From: Pseudomonas palleroniana
GTDB lineage: Bacteria > Pseudomonadota > Gammaproteobacteria > Pseudomonadales > Pseudomonadaceae
NCBI RefSeq assembly: GCF_003031675.1
Contig: NZ_PYWX01000027.1
Span: 1-35,566 of the forward strand
Reading direction: 5' to 3'
DNA: 35,566 nt
Made by a program: the position numbers and the translations under genes. Under the pieces are notes generated by a model. That model did not search any database. It saw only the letters and a program-made list of their open reading frames with translations, and had not been told where the DNA came from. This document shows, in pieces, positions 33,719 through 35,566 of this stretch (position 1 is its first letter; every line of letters begins with the position of its first letter).

Positions 33719-34258
33719 ATGAAAGCCAAGGCTGATGCGCCCTTCGTACCCCTGAACATCGCTGTATTGACCGTCAGTGACACCCGCACCCTCGACACCG
33801 ACACCTCGGGCCAGGTCTTCGTCGATCGCCTGACCGCCGCCGGCCACCACCTGGCCGAGCGTGTGTTGCTAAAGGATGACCTCTATAAAATCCGCGCCCA
33901 AGTGGCCCACTGGATTGCTGAAGACGTCGTGCAGGTGGTGCTGATTACCGGCGGCACCGGTTTCACCGGCCGTGACAGCACGCCCGAAGCGGTGAGCTGC
34001 CTGCTGGACAAGCAAGTCGACGGTTTCGGCGAGCTGTTCCGCCAGATATCCGTGGCGGATATCGGCACCTCCACCGTGCAGTCCCGCGCCCTGGCCGGCC
34101 TGGCCAACGGCACGCTGGTGTGCTGCCTGCCGGGCTCCACCAACGCCGTGCGCACGGGCTGGGACGGTATCCTCGCCGAGCAGTTGGATAACCGTCACCG
34201 CCCGTGCAATTTCGTGCCTCATTTGAAGCAGGCCGAGCCCTGTGAATCCCGTGGATAA
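33719..34258 (+). CDS. moaB: Molybdenum cofactor biosynthesis protein MoaB
   Basis: 179 residues. It belongs to the MoaB/MogA family that adenylylates molybdopterin before metal insertion. The conserved [27 protein letters not shown] and [15 protein letters not shown] motifs are complete. The 3' end overlaps moeA by 17 bp, so the pair is translationally coupled. I recall the P. aeruginosa order mobA-moaB2-moeA2, which matches, so this may be the second copy in the genome. Confidence 0.93.
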   Translation: MKAKADAPFVPLNIAVLTVSDTRTLDTDTSGQVFVDRLTAAGHHLAERVLLKDDLYKIRAQVAHWIAEDVVQVVLITGGTGFTGRDSTPEAVSCLLDKQVDGFGELFRQISVADIGTSTVQSRALAGLANGTLVCCLPGSTNAVRTGWDGILAEQLDNRHRPCNFVPHLKQAEPCESRG

Positions 34259-35468
34259 GCCCGGCAAGACCGGCGCCCTGATGCCGGTGGAAGAAGCGCT
34301 GCAGCGCCTGCTGGACATGGCCGAAGCCACGCCGATCCGCGAGCAGGACGTGTTGCCCCTGGCTGACCTCGATGGGCGCGTGCTGGCGCAAGACCTGATC
34401 TCCACCCTCGACCTGCCGCCATGGCCCAACAGTGCCATGGACGGTTATGTCCTGCGGCTGTCGGACTGGAGGGGTGAGCCGCTGCCGGTCAGCCAGCGCA
34501 TCTTCGCCGGCCAGGCGCCGCAGCCATTGGCCGCCGGGACGTGCGCACGAATCTTTACCGGCGCGCCGGTGCCCGAAGGCGCTGATTGTGTAGAAATGCA
34601 GGAAAATGCCGTGCTTCACGCCGACGAGCGTGTGAGCTTCAGCGAGCCGTTGCAGGCGGGCCAGAACATTCGCCCACGCGGCCAGGAAACCACGGTAGGT
34701 GAGCGGGTGTTGACCGCCGGCACGCGCCTGGGCCCGATCGAACTGGGCCTGGCCGCCTCCCTTGGCCGTGACCGCCTGAGCGTGGTGCGCCGGGTGCGGG
34801 TGGCGGTGTTGTCCACCGGCGATGAGTTGATCGAGCCTGGCCTGCCGCTGGGGCCGGGCCAGATCTACAACAGCAATCGCCGCGTACTGTGCAGTTGGCT
34901 TGCGCGTATGGGGTGCGAAGTGATCGATGGCGGAATACTGCCGGATGATCTGGAACAGACCCGTGCGCGTCTGGCAGGGCTAGGCAATGTTGATCTGATC
35001 CTGTCCACTGGCGGTGTGTCGGTGGGCGAAGCGGACTTCCTTGGCATCGCCTTGCGCGAAGAGGGCGAACTGGCCCTGTGGAAGTTGGCGATCAAGCCGG
35101 GCAAACCGCTGACGTTCGGTCACTTTCGCGGTGTGCCGGTGATTGGTTTGCCGGGTAACCCGGCTTCGACCCTGGTGACATTCGCCTTGCTGGCGCGCCC
35201 GTATCTATTGCGCCGCCAGGGCGTACACGAAGTGACGCCGCTGCGTTTCGAAGTGCCGGTGGGGTTCGTGTGGCCCAAACCGGGTAACCGCCGCGAATAC
35301 CTGCGCGGGCGCATCGAACAGGGCAAGGCGATCATCTATCGCAACCAGAGCTCCGGCGTGCTGCGCAGCGCGGCGTGGGCGGAGGGGTTTGTGGAGGTAT
35401 TGGAGGGCACGACGCTGGCGGTGGGTGATCGAGTCAATTTCATCCCGTTGAGTGAAGTCCTGAACTGA
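34242..35468 (+). CDS. moeA: Molybdopterin molybdenumtransferase MoeA
   Basis: 408 residues from GTG 34242. It inserts molybdate into adenylylated molybdopterin. Domain order: linker and domain II with PWPNSAMDGY (about 60-70) and IFTGAPVPEGADCVEMQE; the MoaB-like domain III with VAVLSTGDEL, LSTGGVSVGEADF and IKPGKPLTFGHF; then GLPGNPASTLVTF and the C-terminal domain IV. Start overlaps moaB by 17 bp. A later copy than the housekeeping moeA is possible, but no second copy is visible here. Confidence 0.93.
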   Translation: MNPVDKPGKTGALMPVEEALQRLLDMAEATPIREQDVLPLADLDGRVLAQDLISTLDLPPWPNSAMDGYVLRLSDWRGEPLPVSQRIFAGQAPQPLAAGTCARIFTGAPVPEGADCVEMQENAVLHADERVSFSEPLQAGQNIRPRGQETTVGERVLTAGTRLGPIELGLAASLGRDRLSVVRRVRVAVLSTGDELIEPGLPLGPGQIYNSNRRVLCSWLARMGCEVIDGGILPDDLEQTRARLAGLGNVDLILSTGGVSVGEADFLGIALREEGELALWKLAIKPGKPLTFGHFRGVPVIGLPGNPASTLVTFALLARPYLLRRQGVHEVTPLRFEVPVGFVWPKPGNRREYLRGRIEQGKAIIYRNQSSGVLRSAAWAEGFVEVLEGTTLAVGDRVNFIPLSEVLN

Positions 35469-35481
35469 CCTAGAGCCATCT

Positions 35482-35502
35482 TGTAGTGAGCGGGCTTGCC
35501 CC
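35482..35502. repeat. REP-like half-site next to the right IS end
   Basis: tgtagtgagcgggcttgccc matches the left half-site (163-142) exactly. The IS sequence begins right after it at the same position as in the left copy. Confidence 0.6.
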
Positions 35503-35566
35503 GGTACAAACCGGGGACATCGTTTACATTTCTAACCGGGGACATGGTTTACAGGCTATCACGCAT
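35503..35566 (+). mobile_element. IS terminal region, right copy
   Basis: This is the inverted copy of 79-141 with the same paired direct repeats (aaccggggacat twice). It differs from the left copy at two adjacent bases near 35556-35557. The transposase start would lie just beyond the window. It reads outward, so both IS copies point away from the segment. Confidence 0.6.

Noticed and set aside
1..35566. Composite transposon carrying the whole 35-kb segment
   Set aside because: The genes are core genes in a Pseudomonas-like order with uniform composition, and IS copies at the edges may only mark contig ends.
1..35566. tRNA, rRNA or CRISPR array
   Set aside because: No cloverleaf-like sequence, rRNA stretch or regularly spaced direct repeats were seen; the repeats found are REP/REPIN elements.

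Overview
The window is a GC-rich chromosomal segment from a fluorescent-group Pseudomonas. The protein sequences look like Pseudomonas housekeeping proteins, the gene order resembles P. aeruginosa PAO1 as I remember it, and the intergenic repeats are the REP/REPIN type common in P. fluorescens relatives. I place 37 protein genes (36 complete, 1 partial) and no RNA genes or CRISPR array. Names rest on reading the sequence and on recall of families, not on a database search.

Edges. Both ends carry the same 85-bp sequence in inverted orientation (79-163 and 35482-35566, 2 mismatches). It holds the 5' end of an IS whose transposase start is visible at 59-1 on the minus strand, and each copy abuts an identical REP-like half-site. 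The segment therefore lies between two outward-reading IS copies, or it is an assembly contig that stopped at them.

189-11900. An OhrR-type peroxide sensor, a LysR regulator divergent from a TauE/SafE transporter, a second LysR regulator divergent from a DUF1127 protein, a YcaQ-type DNA glycosylase, type II DAHP synthase, a spermidine-synthase-like protein, an enoyl-CoA hydratase relative, a DEAD-box RNA helicase with a long structured leader, a LigB/DODA-type dioxygenase and thiopurine methyltransferase.

11900-19900. Membrane protease HtpX, an AlaA-type aminotransferase, and an oxidative-damage block: msrB, gpx and ospR (a second OhrR-type sensor translationally coupled to gpx). A long palindrome sits on the gpx-ospR promoter. 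The SagS-type hybrid kinase converges on ospR. A DUF815 ATPase is coupled to a free-methionine-R-sulfoxide reductase.

20000-27700. A REPIN separates this from a RocS2/RocA2-type two-component system, a stand-alone receiver protein, dGTPase, and a three-gene membrane-protein operon that matches E. coli yqjD-yqjE-yqjK in order.

27700-35468. An ammonium transporter with a good sigma-54 promoter, a CPA2 antiporter, a glutaredoxin-like protein, a small unknown, an RluA-family pseudouridine synthase, a small lipoprotein, and the molybdenum-cofactor genes mobA, moaB and moeA.

Most genes are ordinary core genes. The best leads are regulatory: a start-codon-sequestering hairpin on the helicase mRNA, the gpx-ospR operator, three copies of an 8-bp box around the receiver and rocA2 genes, and the REP-associated IS ends.
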